A DNA stretch of 64,000 nucleotides. Origin: Halorussus caseinilyticus (lineage in GTDB: Archaea; Halobacteriota; Halobacteria; Halobacteriales; Haladaptataceae). Numbering within the stretch: the stretch's first letter is position 1; each line of letters starts with the position of its first letter. Below are positions 38,201-46,638 of this stretch, piece after piece. The stretch spans positions 1-64,000 of the forward strand of contig NZ_CP119812.1 of assembly GCF_029338395.1 (NCBI RefSeq), given 5' to 3'. The notes beneath the pieces were generated by a model, which did no database searches, had not been told where the DNA came from, and worked only from the letters and a program-made list of their open reading frames with translations. Both the position numbers and the translations under genes were made by a program.

Positions 38201-40586
38201 CTTCCACGACGAGTGTCCGAACACGCCGGGAGTCCGCGAGAACGGGTGTGCGAAAAACACCGACGGCGACGACTACAACGACTTTTTCGACGACTGTCCG
38301 GACGAACCGGGGACGCTCTCGAACGGCTGTCCGACCGACGACGACGGCGACAACACCCGCAACTACTACGACGACTGCCCCCAGTTCCCCGGCTGGAAAC
38401 CCAACGGTTGCCCGCGCGAGTCGAGTTTAGAACGTACCGTCACCTTACGCGACGCCGAAACCGTCACGTTGGGCGTGGTGGCGAAAGCCAACGCCATCAG
38501 CCATCGGTCGGTAGCCGAACTCGTGGTCATCGGGCCGGACGGCGAACGCACTCGGGTCTACGGCGAAGACAACACGTACGCGAGTACCGAGAGCGTCCGC
38601 GAATCCCAACTCGGCGCGGAGGCCGTCCTCCCCGGCGGCGGGGGTGACGCTCACGGGGATTTCGAGGCGGTCGAACACGACCTCTCGGAGTACGCGGGCG
38701 AGCAAGTCACCATCAAAATCGAGACGGTCGGCCGCGCCACGTTCGAGATTGACGCGCTGAAACTCGGCTACGACACCGACGGCGACACGTTGTACGACGC
38801 GGTCGAACGCGGGACGTGTGGCCTGCGGGACGGCCGCGGGCAGTGTCTGGACACCGACCCGCGGCTGGCGGACACCGACGGCGACGGGTTGAGCGACAGC
38901 TACGAGGTGGGCGAGCGCCAGCAGGTTCACGGCCGCGAGTACCACGTCCTCGTGAGCAACCCGACCGAGCGCGACACCGACCACGACGGCCTCTCGGACG
39001 CCCAAGAGCTACGTGGGTTCGACACCGCAGTCACCCAGAGTCCGGACGCCTCCCGGAAGTATCTCAACGGCGAGTCGCCCTCGGACAAAGCCGAACACCT
39101 CACCACCGAGTGGACCAACAGCAACCCCTTCGCGTACGACTCGGACAACGACGGGTTGTCGGACCGCGAAGAGTGGCTTCACAAGACCGACCCGACCAAT
39201 CCCGACAGCGACGGCGACGGCCTGCTCGACGGCCGCGAACGCGCCGTCGGCGAAGACCCCACCCTCCACGACTATCGGCCGCCGGACATCCGTCTGGCCA
39301 GATACGGCTATCTCGCCAACTACAGCGAGATGGAAATCGAGTACATCCTCGAATACCTCCTGTTCGACCCCAGCGGCGTCGAACACACCGCCGTCGAGAA
39401 GAACGGCAAGACGCGCTACCAATCGTCGCCGAACGCGGTGTTCAGTCGTCACGACGGGTCGTTCTCGGTGTCGGGCGTGAGCGCGGTCAGCGACGAACTC
39501 GCGGGCGCGACCGTCGAAGTCACCGCGACCGACAGCCACGGCAACCGGAAGAAAACGGTCGGCATCCGGAAAGCCAACGCTGTGGGGCGTCTCGCCGGAA
39601 AACTCGACGCGGACACGATGTACGCGACGGGGGCCGCCGAGAAACTGGGGGCGCTCTCTGGCTTTTCGGCGGGGATGGGCGGCACCATCAAGTCGCTCCT
39701 CGGGTTGGTCAACGACCCGCTCGGATTCGTCAAAGGACTGACCGGCCTCATCGACCTACTCGACGAGTCGGGCCTGCTCGGGATGTTCCTCGACGCGATG
39801 GTGTCGAGCCTCCAAGACAAACAGAAGACGAACAACCCCTACGCAGAGGGGTCGGCGCTCTACGACGAGTACCGTAATAGCTGGTACGCGGGCTACACCG
39901 TCGCGTTCATCACGAAAGCGATTGCAGGCGCACAAGCCACGAAAGTCGTCAAGAGTTCAACGTACGCCCAGAAGGTCTCGAACTTCGCCAAATCCACGCG
40001 CGCAGGCAAGGCCGCGATGCGAGTGAAAGCACCCTACGACCGCGGGAAAGCGCGTGCGGCGACCGGGTTGGCGCGAGCGACCGACCGAGCGTCGGGGCCG
40101 CTACTCCGGCGGGCGAAATCGGCGGGCGCGACCTATCGACTCTGGCGGTTGCAACGCGAAGGCGAGGTGGACACGAGCGACCTGTCAGACATTGAGCGCG
40201 ACCGAGTCGTGCGGTATCTCGCGCGCCACGGTGAGGATGGGGCTGAAGACCTCCGTGAGATGGACGACGTGGCCATTCAGCGGATGTTCCGGAAGACGTG
40301 TAGTAGCGGTGGTATCGGGTCATTTGGCCGGGCAGGTGGTGGTTGCACGCCGTTGAGTGACGAGGAACTCCGGGACTACGCTAGTGCAGTTGGAGACGCA
40401 GATGTCGGGCTTGGTCCGTTCTACAAGAAGGTTGACGACACGGATGTAAGTGAAGCGGCGGCCGAACGGTTTGTCGCCGAGACTGGACCGGCAGGACTTC
40501 GATTGGCGGTTAAGCTTGAGTCTAAGGCGTTTGAACAACTGGTCAAAATCGATGCGGATGCTCAGCGCGTACTCGTCCGAGCGTGA
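35250..40586 (+). CDS. Giant secreted polymorphic toxin protein, copy 3 (toxin end truncated)
   Basis: 1,778 aa. Signal peptide and PGQGPPEN stalk as in the other copies, with the longest stalk of the three (about 90-170). TSP3 block one about residues 490-670; HFS motif at 776-778. Then a divergent middle with Cys-paired TSP3 repeats of the OmpA type (DSDGDGTYDRYDDCPATPG and four more), a jelly-roll, another TSP3 block and a hydrophobic pre-toxin region different in sequence from copy 2. The last residues (DADAQRVLVRA) run into DNA belonging to an IS630-type relic, so the catalytic toxin part is lost and no immunity gene follows. Probably still exported as a fibre, but harmless unless re-armed by recombination. 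Confidence 0.8.
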   Translation: MNARSQQILAVAFSILIVTATVTPATAALDSSSSQSDADLPSLSSLATTIAGHELFPDTPGNGNGNGPGNGNGKGPGQTTTATTTTAGNETTTPGQGPPENPGQGPPKNKTQGPPENPGQGPPENKTQGPPENPGQGPPENPGQGPPENPGQGPPENPGQGPPPHAGPPSWVPNKGGNSNADKRGPPEWAKNGQAPLPPTNRSALRNRSEPLANATLNVSIRENASAADYRLAAIDALQTTEFDAPGSSADDHRRQALRELNESLDYVLDANRTTSAELFERDKEASTPPHFAPSVTKLLVRSDERLAATAIADADRLAATLNDRNVSFDQQAVAENISGARRAVERAERFRARGQQHTAISQYRVAWIHAQQALDVLDLATTPNVTVTTREDMPHEGNVTYAVRGHVFDVRTHELALALSLNGANRTLNLSVNTMPGAIGTFETNVTLSRQVNEITVSATDPNRRWSPDYGGENRTVGRDVLRLDGDLLPDTYEEQVTGTDPLSPDSNASQTSFNESGNNITDGAEDFDNDGETAAQAYWFDLDPLDNDTDGDRLQDGFELQFQALDPLDTDSDNDTVRDPAEDLDNDSLSNRREQTAGTNPVENDTDGDTLNDSAELANETDPLSPDTDSDGLRDPDEYEVGTDPTDPDTDGDGVLDSDETFATETTDEETGVTVNVTGEGNVAGAVSVNTSSRTILETASVQNVSASGAYDFETTANFSTATISLPYNDSRVSAENETTLGAYRYNETLQTFVAVTNSTVDTRNDTVTAETPHFSTYTVLSTETWESRFDRALPDKWSNTDNFSTLDGWEEDGNVSTATVDRAGVATSDAASEESAAVVGSLTREQTERNWSKPSETESETTTTSEGSETTTTVTATTTETVSGYEYCEQSGPESNWGCEPTEEPSETTEEEVSNPDPKVDSDGDGTYDRYDDCPATPGENNGCPQHSDNDGIKDYNDECDNKEGYGDGCPTHSDADEVSDFHDECPNTPGVRENGCAKNTDGDDYNDFFDDCPDEPGTLSNGCPTDDDGDNTRNYYDDCPQFPGWKPNGCPRESSLERTVTLRDAETVTLGVVAKANAISHRSVAELVVIGPDGERTRVYGEDNTYASTESVRESQLGAEAVLPGGGGDAHGDFEAVEHDLSEYAGEQVTIKIETVGRATFEIDALKLGYDTDGDTLYDAVERGTCGLRDGRGQCLDTDPRLADTDGDGLSDSYEVGERQQVHGREYHVLVSNPTERDTDHDGLSDAQELRGFDTAVTQSPDASRKYLNGESPSDKAEHLTTEWTNSNPFAYDSDNDGLSDREEWLHKTDPTNPDSDGDGLLDGRERAVGEDPTLHDYRPPDIRLARYGYLANYSEMEIEYILEYLLFDPSGVEHTAVEKNGKTRYQSSPNAVFSRHDGSFSVSGVSAVSDELAGATVEVTATDSHGNRKKTVGIRKANAVGRLAGKLDADTMYATGAAEKLGALSGFSAGMGGTIKSLLGLVNDPLGFVKGLTGLIDLLDESGLLGMFLDAMVSSLQDKQKTNNPYAEGSALYDEYRNSWYAGYTVAFITKAIAGAQATKVVKSSTYAQKVSNFAKSTRAGKAAMRVKAPYDRGKARAATGLARATDRASGPLLRRAKSAGATYRLWRLQREGEVDTSDLSDIERDRVVRYLARHGEDGAEDLREMDDVAIQRMFRKTCSSGGIGSFGRAGGGCTPLSDEELRDYASAVGDADVGLGPFYKKVDDTDVSEAAAERFVAETGPAGLRLAVKLESKAFEQLVKIDADAQRVLVRA

Positions 40587-40795
40587 TAACTTGGTCGAGG
40601 GACCGCCTTTGACTGGTTTTGAGGTAAGACCAGCGTCGCCACTGGCTTCGTAGGCGTCCTTCCAGCGATAAACCGAGCTTGGCCAGACATCACGACTTGT
40701 GCAACCTCGGAGACGCTGTGACCTAACCGAAGCAAGGCGACGGCAAGCCGTCGCCGCGCTTCTAACTCTCGTTGCGTTCCAACTGGCCGTGTCAT
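40577..40795 (-). mobile_element. IS630-type transposase relic
   Basis: Minus-strand start MTRPVGTQRELEARRRLAVA followed by LLRLGHSVSEVAQVV is the N-terminal helix-turn-helix of haloarchaeal IS630-family transposases. After a frameshift it continues SSVYRWKDAYEASGDAGL and KPVKGGPSTKL and then hits the toxin gene. It truncated the toxin end of copy 3. Confidence 0.6.
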
Positions 40796-40961
40796 AACGC
40801 TAGAAGTAGGCTCTCAGTGGATATCTCACTTTCTCACCCGGAAAGACCAAAGAATTCTGTGGCTTTGTTGAAACCCTCTGGTGATGACAGCTCAGCCCGT
40901 TTTGCCGAGATACTACTCCCTTCCTCTTGAAGACGACGCTCACTAAACCAGCTGTAGAGGA

Positions 40962-41316
40962 TTACGGCCAGTCGTCCGGCAACTCGTCCTGATGGTCGTG
41001 CATCAATCTAAGAAGCGGCCTGATCTCCTCGAACCGAGAGCCGCGGGTGATAGTACCGGTATCCCGATCCCAATTGATGAATCCTGTGTCGGCCAGTTTT
41101 GGGAGGTGGGTATGGTAGAGTTGCTGGTGTAGCAGGTCAAGTGCGTCACTATCCTCCTCGTGCCCATCCGCAATCGACTCCGAAGTGATGTCGTCCTCGT
41201 CCTGCGGATTGTGTTGGGCAACGGCCATGAGAATGCGGCGGCGGTACTCGTGGCTGAGGATCTCGAACAGTTCACTCAGTGAACTCCAATTCTCCTCGCT
41301 TTTTTTTTTGCTGACA
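40962..41316 (-). pseudogene. DUF7344-like winged-helix regulator, start broken at an A10 run
   Basis: The reading frame contains SSLSELFEILSHEYRRRILM and LHHTHLPKLADTGF-type segments (LYHTHLPKLADTGFINWDRD), the pattern of small haloarchaeal winged-helix regulators. The natural start ATG-TCA-GC at about 41316 is in frame only if the run of ten A (41301-41310) had eleven; as printed only an internal start at 41228 (MAVAQH) is open. Either a sequencing slip or a phase-variable start. A long palindrome lies just upstream. Confidence 0.6.
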
Positions 41317-41335
41317 TTTGCTGATAGCTCTTGTT

Positions 41336-41366
41336 GCGAAACGCGTCACTTAGTGATGCGTTTCGC
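41336..41366. promoter_or_regulatory. 31-bp near-perfect palindrome upstream of the winged-helix gene
   Basis: GCGAAACGC-G-TCACT around a central T and AGTGA-T-GCGTTTCGC; only one pair is mismatched. It begins about 20 bp before the start of the regulator on the minus strand, where an autoregulatory operator would be expected. Confidence 0.5.
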
Positions 41367-41787
41367 GCAGCCGATGCGCGAAGAGAAATGGATGACTGCG
41401 AACGGGTAATCCCGTTTCAAGCAGCCCCCACCGTTGGGGCTAAACGCACAGTGTGTGCTGGGTTCCGTACAGTGTCTTGGTTCCCGAGAGGGAAAAGGGT
41501 TTGTGAGTATCCAGCATGGCATTCGAGTTGGTGTAGAGTAGTTCCAGTAAAGCTACCACCCTCTTCACCATCCCGTAATTGTCGGCATCACATCGGTTCA
41601 CTAGTGGGCTCAACGACGACGAGCGCCCGCTCGATAGTATGCACGACGCACTTGATCGAGGGAGGCGTGACTTCGGGAGTGAGTCTATCAACCTCCGCTA
41701 CTCACTCGTTGTGTTTCTCAGCGAGGGTTTCAACAATGCCGTCAAAGCGAGTCCGGGCGATCATCCGAAAGTGGATCTGACCGGGGC
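41367..41787. other. Gene-free region with scrambled frames
   Basis: Short minus-strand frames (VAEVDRLTPEVTPPSIKCVV and similar) look like decayed coding DNA but fit no family. GAGGGTTTCAACAA at 41724-41737 is an inverted copy of 40865-40878 and may mark the end of an old insertion element. Confidence 0.3.
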
Positions 41788-42216
41788 TTACCCTTGGGTC
41801 TCACGGACGAACTCGTCGAGTTTTGCTTCGATGAGTGTGGCGACGCGCTCGCTATATTTCCAGAGTGCAGCGTTGAGCCGCTCTTCGGTTTCGTCGTCGA
41901 GCCCGTCTCCTCCACGAAGGACGGAGTCTTTGGTGATCTGTGGGTGGTACACACAAACGACGCCGAGTGAGGTATCCGAACTCGATGTCCCGGCCGTGTG
42001 GATTCCGTACTGATCGGTTCCCCAGACACCATCGCCGCCCTCTCGCTCCAGTTCGGAGTCGAGCGCGTCGAGCAGACGGAGCTCCGCTTCGGTGAGGATT
42101 GGTTGGTCGCCTTCGAACAGTTCAGTGTACGCCTCCATCCGGGCACTTCTCGTCCACTGGTCCAACTGGGAGCGCGCCCGTAGTACGAGTTGGCGTTCGT
42201 CTGGGAACTCGGCCAT
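41788..42216 (-). CDS. Uncharacterised acidic haloarchaeal protein
   Basis: 142 aa starting MAEFPDERQLVLRARSQLDQ. Helical with EGDQPILTEAELRLLDALDS in the middle and a VWGTDQYGIHTAGTSSSDTS segment containing conserved-looking Trp and His. No signal or membrane helix. No function assigned; it probably belongs to the normal haloarchaeal core rather than the mobile part. Confidence 0.6.
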   Translation of the reverse strand: MAEFPDERQLVLRARSQLDQWTRSARMEAYTELFEGDQPILTEAELRLLDALDSELEREGGDGVWGTDQYGIHTAGTSSSDTSLGVVCVYHPQITKDSVLRGGDGLDDETEERLNAALWKYSERVATLIEAKLDEFVRETQG

Positions 42217-42483
42217 AGTTCTAGAAGGACGGTCAGGTCAATCAACGTTCCTACGGTGGACCAGAGCGACAAGTACGATGACGACGAGCCTACGTTAGGT
42301 ACACAGCTGACCGTTCGATCGCTATCCGCAGGATCTGTGATAGTAGACTCGTGACACGCGCTCTTGAACAGAGTATGACGGGAGCGATGGCTTCTCAGTC
42401 GGCGGAGGGAACGCTTCAACTCGCGACGCTCTCTAGTGAAGGTGGCCCTCCACGTTATGCACCTGACCGAACTACAATAGGTC

Positions 42484-42666
42484 ATGGCAACAATTGTCTA
42501 CCGAGGCGTTGATGACACTGTCTCGGAGGATGTCGACGACGAGCAACTGAACTATCGGGAAGACCACTGGCAGATTCACCACGGCGACGACGAGTACACG
42601 TACATTCCGAGAGAGCGTGTCTATACGGTGCAGATGAACGACCCGCATTTCATAACGGACGAGTAG
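42484..42666 (+). CDS. 60-aa acidic hypothetical protein
   Basis: Starts MATIVYRGVDDTVSEDVDDE and ends MNDPHFITDE. A compact beta-rich sequence (HWQIHHGDDEYTYIPRERVY) with no known motif. The start lies directly after an AT-rich stretch, suggesting a leaderless message. The 267 bp upstream hold nothing recognisable. Confidence 0.5.
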   Translation: MATIVYRGVDDTVSEDVDDEQLNYREDHWQIHHGDDEYTYIPRERVYTVQMNDPHFITDE

Positions 42667-42969
42667 ACACACGATGAAGATAACACTCTGGAACCGGGGT
42701 CTGTGACTCCGTTGCAACACGCTGTCGCTGATCGTTCGATGATGCTATGCTGAATACTCCCTCTATATTCAGCAAGTGGTTTGTATCTCCTTCTGAGGAG
42801 TTCAACGGGGCCACGGACATCGTCTTCACGGTTTTCTTCTGCGTATGAGTCGTACGTGTCTGATCGGAGAGCATCGAGTTCACTATCGTGAGCAAAACTG
42901 TCGATACCTGTGAAAGACGCCACTGAGGCGGGGACCGAACTCGAGCGTACCATTGGGCTGACCGGTGGC

Positions 42970-42999
42970 ATCGCCATCGGGGTCAAGCCCCGAGGCGAT
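42970..42999 (-). terminator. Hairpin after the permease gene
   Basis: ATCGCC-A-TCGGGG, loop TCAAG, CCCCGA-GGCGAT. A strong GC stem 40 nt beyond the permease stop. Without a clear T run, so termination is inferred. Confidence 0.4.
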
Positions 43000-43038
43000 T
43001 CACGCGCTGTACTTCGGGATTGAGTCAGAACACCCGTG

Positions 43039-44850
43039 TCACACACGGACACCCCAGAAGAACGCGATGCCGAGGACGGTGACCACCGACAGGAGCAACT
43101 GTAACGGCGCACCGACGCGAATGAAGTCCGAGAACGTGTACCCGCCGGGTCCGTAGACGAAGAGGTTCGTCTGGTAGCCGACCGGCGTCATGAACGCCGT
43201 CGAGGCGGCGAACGTCACGGCAAGCACGAACGCGAACGCGTTCGCACCGATCGACTGGGCCGCGCTGGCAGCCACCGGAATCATCAACACGACGCTCGCA
43301 TTGTTACTGATGACGCTCGTCAACAACCCGGTCGCGAGGTAGAACACCCAGAGGACCCCGATTGGCGGCAGGAATACCGCTGTCGAAGCCACGGCATCGC
43401 CGAGCAGCGCCGCAGCCCCGGTTTGCTGCAGGGCGATGCCGAGCGGGATGACGCCTGCGAGCAGGAAGATCACGTTCCACTCGACCGACGAGTAGAGTTC
43501 GGTCGGTTTCAGGACGCCAGTGAAGACCATCGCCACCACCCCTGCTAACGCAGAGACGACAATTGGGAGAATGTTTAGTGCTGGCAATGCGACCACACCA
43601 GCGATGATGCCGACGGCGAACGGGATTTTCTCGCTCCGGTAGGTTATCTCGTCGAACTCGTGGGCGACGATGAAATCCTCGTTCTCGACGAGTCGAGTGA
43701 GGCTATCGGGCGGTGCCTGCACGAGGAGCGTGTCACCGACCCGGATACGGATGTCCTCGAATCGGTCTCGGACGACGTCACCACGGGTTCGAAAGGCGAG
43801 GACGTTCGCATCGTAGCGCTGTCTGAAGGTCGAACTGGCGAGGGTTTCGCCGACGAGGAACGACCCCGACGGGATAACGACCTCGACGAGGACTGGTTCT
43901 TCCTCACCGGGGTGCAGGTCGTCTTCGGTCCGTGGACCGCCAGACAATGTGAGGCCTTCCGTGTCCATGATTCGTTCGAGTGTCTCCCGGTTCGTCCTGA
44001 GCCGGAGCGTGTCGCTCTCGCGGATCTCCTTCCGAGCGAGCGGTTCTGAAAAACGCTCACCGTATCGGATCAGCTGTAACACGTCGATGTCGAGTTCGTT
44101 GTCTCCCAGTGCCTCCTCGACCGTCTGCCCGATCAACGACGAGTTCGCTGGCACGACGACGTCTGCGAGGTACTCTTGGAGGGCGTACTCTTCGACGAGG
44201 TCCTCGTCGGCGGGAATCCGTTCGGGGAGCAGTCGAACGCCAACCGTCATCAGATAGAGGGAGCCGACCGCGAACACGATGAGACCGAGTTTGGTGAACT
44301 CGAACATCCCGAATGCGTGCAGACCAAGTTCGGGAGACTCCGCTCCGAGTTGGGCTGCGAGATCGCTCGCGAGGATGTTCGTCGACGTCCCGATGAGTGT
44401 CAACGTGCCGCCGAGCATTGAGGCGAACGACAGCGGCATCAGTAATTTCGACGGTGAGGTCTTCCCGTTGTGTGCGAGGTCGTTAATCACCGGGACCAGA
44501 ATCGCGACGACCGGCGTGTTGTTGACGAGGCCCGAGATGGGGCCGGTGATGCCAATCGTCGCCGCGAGTTGCTTGTGTCGGTTGGCCCCCGCGAACGCGG
44601 CCATCTTCCGACCGAGCAGCTGGACGATGCCGGTCCGGTTGATTCCGGTACTCAGGATGAGCATCGCCAAGACGGTGATCGTGGCCGGATTCGCAAATCC
44701 CGAGATTCCCTCCCGCGGAGAGATCTGTGTCCACGGTTCAAGTATCATCAACAGCACCATCACCAAGATGGCGGTGACGTCGATCGGGAACCGTTCGGTC
44801 GCAAAGAGAACGAGCGCGAGAAGAATGAGGGCGAAGACGACGAACATCTC
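43039..44850 (-). CDS. SLC13/DASS-type anion permease with two TrkA-C domains
   Basis: About 603 aa. Two halves of membrane helices flank a central cytosolic pair of RCK-C (TrkA_C) domains. The first half contains ISGLVNNTPVVAILVPV and GGTLTLIGTSTNILAS, the second TSVISNNASVVLMIPVA and MTPVGYQTNLFVYGPGG: the SNN/NTP and T-S-T-N signature of the SLC13 and ArsB/NhaD-like ion-transporter superfamily. TrkA_C pieces (SGSFLVGETLASSTFRQRYD; RVGDTLLVQAPPDSL) bind regulatory ligands. Substrate is probably sulfate or a dicarboxylate. I prefer the ATG at 44850 (MFVVFALILLALVLF); an in-frame ATG at 44982 would add 44 residues of uncertain status. Confidence 0.85.
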   Translation of the reverse strand, partial: EMFVVFALILLALVLFATERFPIDVTAILVMVLLMILEPWTQISPREGISGFANPATITVLAMLILSTGINRTGIVQLLGRKMAAFAGANRHKQLAATIGITGPISGLVNNTPVVAILVPVINDLAHNGKTSPSKLLMPLSFASMLGGTLTLIGTSTNILASDLAAQLGAESPELGLHAFGMFEFTKLGLIVFAVGSLYLMTVGVRLLPERIPADEDLVEEYALQEYLADVVVPANSSLIGQTVEEALGDNELDIDVLQLIRYGERFSEPLARKEIRESDTLRLRTNRETLERIMDTEGLTLSGGPRTEDDLHPGEEEPVLVEVVIPSGSFLVGETLASSTFRQRYDANVLAFRTRGDVVRDRFEDIRIRVGDTLLVQAPPDSLTRLVENEDFIVAHEFDEITYRSEKIPFAVGIIAGVVALPALNILPIVVSALAGVVAMVFTGVLKPTELYSSVEWNVIFLLAGVIPLGIALQQTGAAALLGDAVASTAVFLPPIGVLWVFYLATGLLTSVISNNASVVLMIPVAASAAQSIGANAFAFVLAVTFAASTAFMTPVGYQTNLFVYGPGGYTFSDFIRVGAPLQLLLSVVTVLGIAFFWGVRV

Positions 44851-44985
44851 GGCCGTTACTGACGGGAAGCCGAGACCCTGAACTGCCAACGAAGCGTTAG
44901 AGAGGACCACACTAAACAGAGACGCTGACGCGGGATAAGGACTGGTATGTACACGAGCGAGTTGATTAGAGCGACACTTCATGCA

Positions 44986-45012
44986 CTGCCTTGGGGTGGA
45001 GTCCCGAGGCAG
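44986..45012 (-). terminator. Hairpin between the CorC-like gene and the permease gene
   Basis: CTGCCTTGGGG, loop TGGAG, TCCCGAGGCAG, sitting just after the stop of the 45014-46351 gene. A possible transcription terminator or processing site. Confidence 0.35.
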
Positions 45013-45013
45013 T

Positions 45014-46351
45014 TCACTCGTCGTCCGTCTCCTGTATTTCCTGTGCCTCTCGAATCACGAGTCGTTCGATTCGAGTATCATCGACGACCTCGACCTGAAG
45101 AACGTACCCGTTCGCGTCGATCTGATCGCCCATTTCAGGAACTCTGCCGAGACGACTGAAGACCAATCCACCGATTGTCTCGACGTTGTCGCTCTCGAAC
45201 CGAGTGTCGAGCCGGTCATTCACGTCCTGAATGGGGACTCCTCCATCGACGACGTACGTCCCGTCGGCTTGCTTCATGATGGATGGTTCTTGGGCTCGTG
45301 TGTCGAATTCGTCCTGAATGTCACCGACGATTTCCTCAAGAATATCCTCCATGGTTACTATACCCTCGAAGACACCCCATTCGTCGATTACGACGGCCAT
45401 CTGTCCTTCCTCACGCGTCTGAAAGTCGGCGAGGATCTCGTCGATCCGTCGCGTCTCCGGGACTGCGAGGATCTCTCGTGCGAGTTCGCGAGCGGTGATC
45501 GAGTCACGATCCGCCTCGGTTTCGCTCGCTCGGAGGATGTCTTTGACGTGGACGAAGCCAACTGGTTGCCCCTCTTGCTCGTCGAGCACGAGGTAGCGCG
45601 TGTAGGTCCCGGTTGCGGCAACCGACCGGAGTTCCGACAGGGGCATCGAGGCAGTCACGGTTTCCACGTCTGGTTGTGGAACCATGACCTCGCGGGCGAC
45701 CGTATCCCCGAGTTCGAAGACGCTCTCGATCATCTCGACTTCGTTGAGGTCGATGTGTCCCGTCTCCTCCGAGCGGGTGAGGATCATCTTGATCTCAGAT
45801 TCGGTGTGGGTTTCCTCGCTCTCGGACGCCGGGGAGACACCAGCGAGGCGGGTGAAGTAGTTGGCCGTTCCGTTGAAGACGATGATGCCGGGCACGAACA
45901 CGTAGTAGAAGAACTTCATGAGTGGGGCGACGAGGAGCGCGACACGCGTGGCCTTCTGGATGGCGAACGTCTTCGGGGCGAGTTCGCCGAACACCACGTG
46001 GAGGAACGTGATGAACCCGAATCCCAGGACGAACGCGACGAGGTGGACCGTTCCCGAGGGGAGCAACTGGCCGAGGACGGGGTCGATGAGTGCTGCGACG
46101 GCCGGTTCACCGATCCAGCCGAGACCCAGCGAGGAGAGCGTGATGCCGAGTTGACTGACAGCCAGATAGTCGTCCAGATTTTGGATGACCTCCTGGACGA
46201 GTGCTGCCCCCGGTTTGCCGCGTTCGACGAGTGCGTTTACCTGCGTGGGACGGACTTTGACGAACGCGAACTCCGCAGCTACGAAGACCCCGTTCATGAC
46301 GACGAGGAAGAACGCGAGAAGCAGTCCGCCGAGAGAAATCAGATCAACCAT
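45014..46351 (-). CDS. CNNM/CorC-family membrane protein
   Basis: 445 aa. DUF21 membrane domain at residues 1-190 (GGLLLAFFLVVMNGVFVAAE; HVVFGELAPKTFAIQKA with the family P-K-T motif), then a CBS-domain pair (EVMVPQPDVETVTASMPLSE; ADFQTREEGQMAVVIDEWGV and FEGIVTMEDILEEIVGDI) and the CorC_HlyC C-terminal domain (GGVPIQDVNDRLDTRFESDN). Such proteins export Mg or regulate divalent-cation flux; the CBS pair likely binds ATP-Mg. Length is normal. Confidence 0.88.
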   Translation of the reverse strand: MVDLISLGGLLLAFFLVVMNGVFVAAEFAFVKVRPTQVNALVERGKPGAALVQEVIQNLDDYLAVSQLGITLSSLGLGWIGEPAVAALIDPVLGQLLPSGTVHLVAFVLGFGFITFLHVVFGELAPKTFAIQKATRVALLVAPLMKFFYYVFVPGIIVFNGTANYFTRLAGVSPASESEETHTESEIKMILTRSEETGHIDLNEVEMIESVFELGDTVAREVMVPQPDVETVTASMPLSELRSVAATGTYTRYLVLDEQEGQPVGFVHVKDILRASETEADRDSITARELAREILAVPETRRIDEILADFQTREEGQMAVVIDEWGVFEGIVTMEDILEEIVGDIQDEFDTRAQEPSIMKQADGTYVVDGGVPIQDVNDRLDTRFESDNVETIGGLVFSRLGRVPEMGDQIDANGYVLQVEVVDDTRIERLVIREAQEIQETDDE

Positions 46352-46638
46352 AACCAGTTATGGACGCCTAGACACTTGTAGAGGGTGGCTACCGTACTGA
46401 TATTCTGTGGTCAGCGTTGCCACGAATCGCGGGTGACCGCGATGCCGAAAGCGTCGGTACTACCCCCTCTCCTACTCGCTCTCTACTGTCCGCTCGTGGG
46501 AGGTAGCAGTTTACGGTTCTGTCGAAATTCTGTTGATTCGGCACTGTTCCTACTGAAACAGCCGTTCGATAGGTGTACACATCGGTCACGCTTGGCGCGT
46601 GCCAGCAGTCGCTTCCACGGGCGTCCGTGACCGTCGCT

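Noticed and set aside
35250-40586. Rhs/YD repeats, LXG or TpsA-type secretion domains in the toxin proteins
   Set aside because: No YD repeats, LXG or filamentous-haemagglutinin repeats were seen; the shared parts are TSP3, jelly-roll and low-complexity stalk.
40865-41737. 14-bp inverted pair TTGTTGAAACCCTC 860 bp apart, possibly IS ends
   Set aside because: No transposase lies between, and similarity does not extend beyond the 14 bp. Left as an open observation only.
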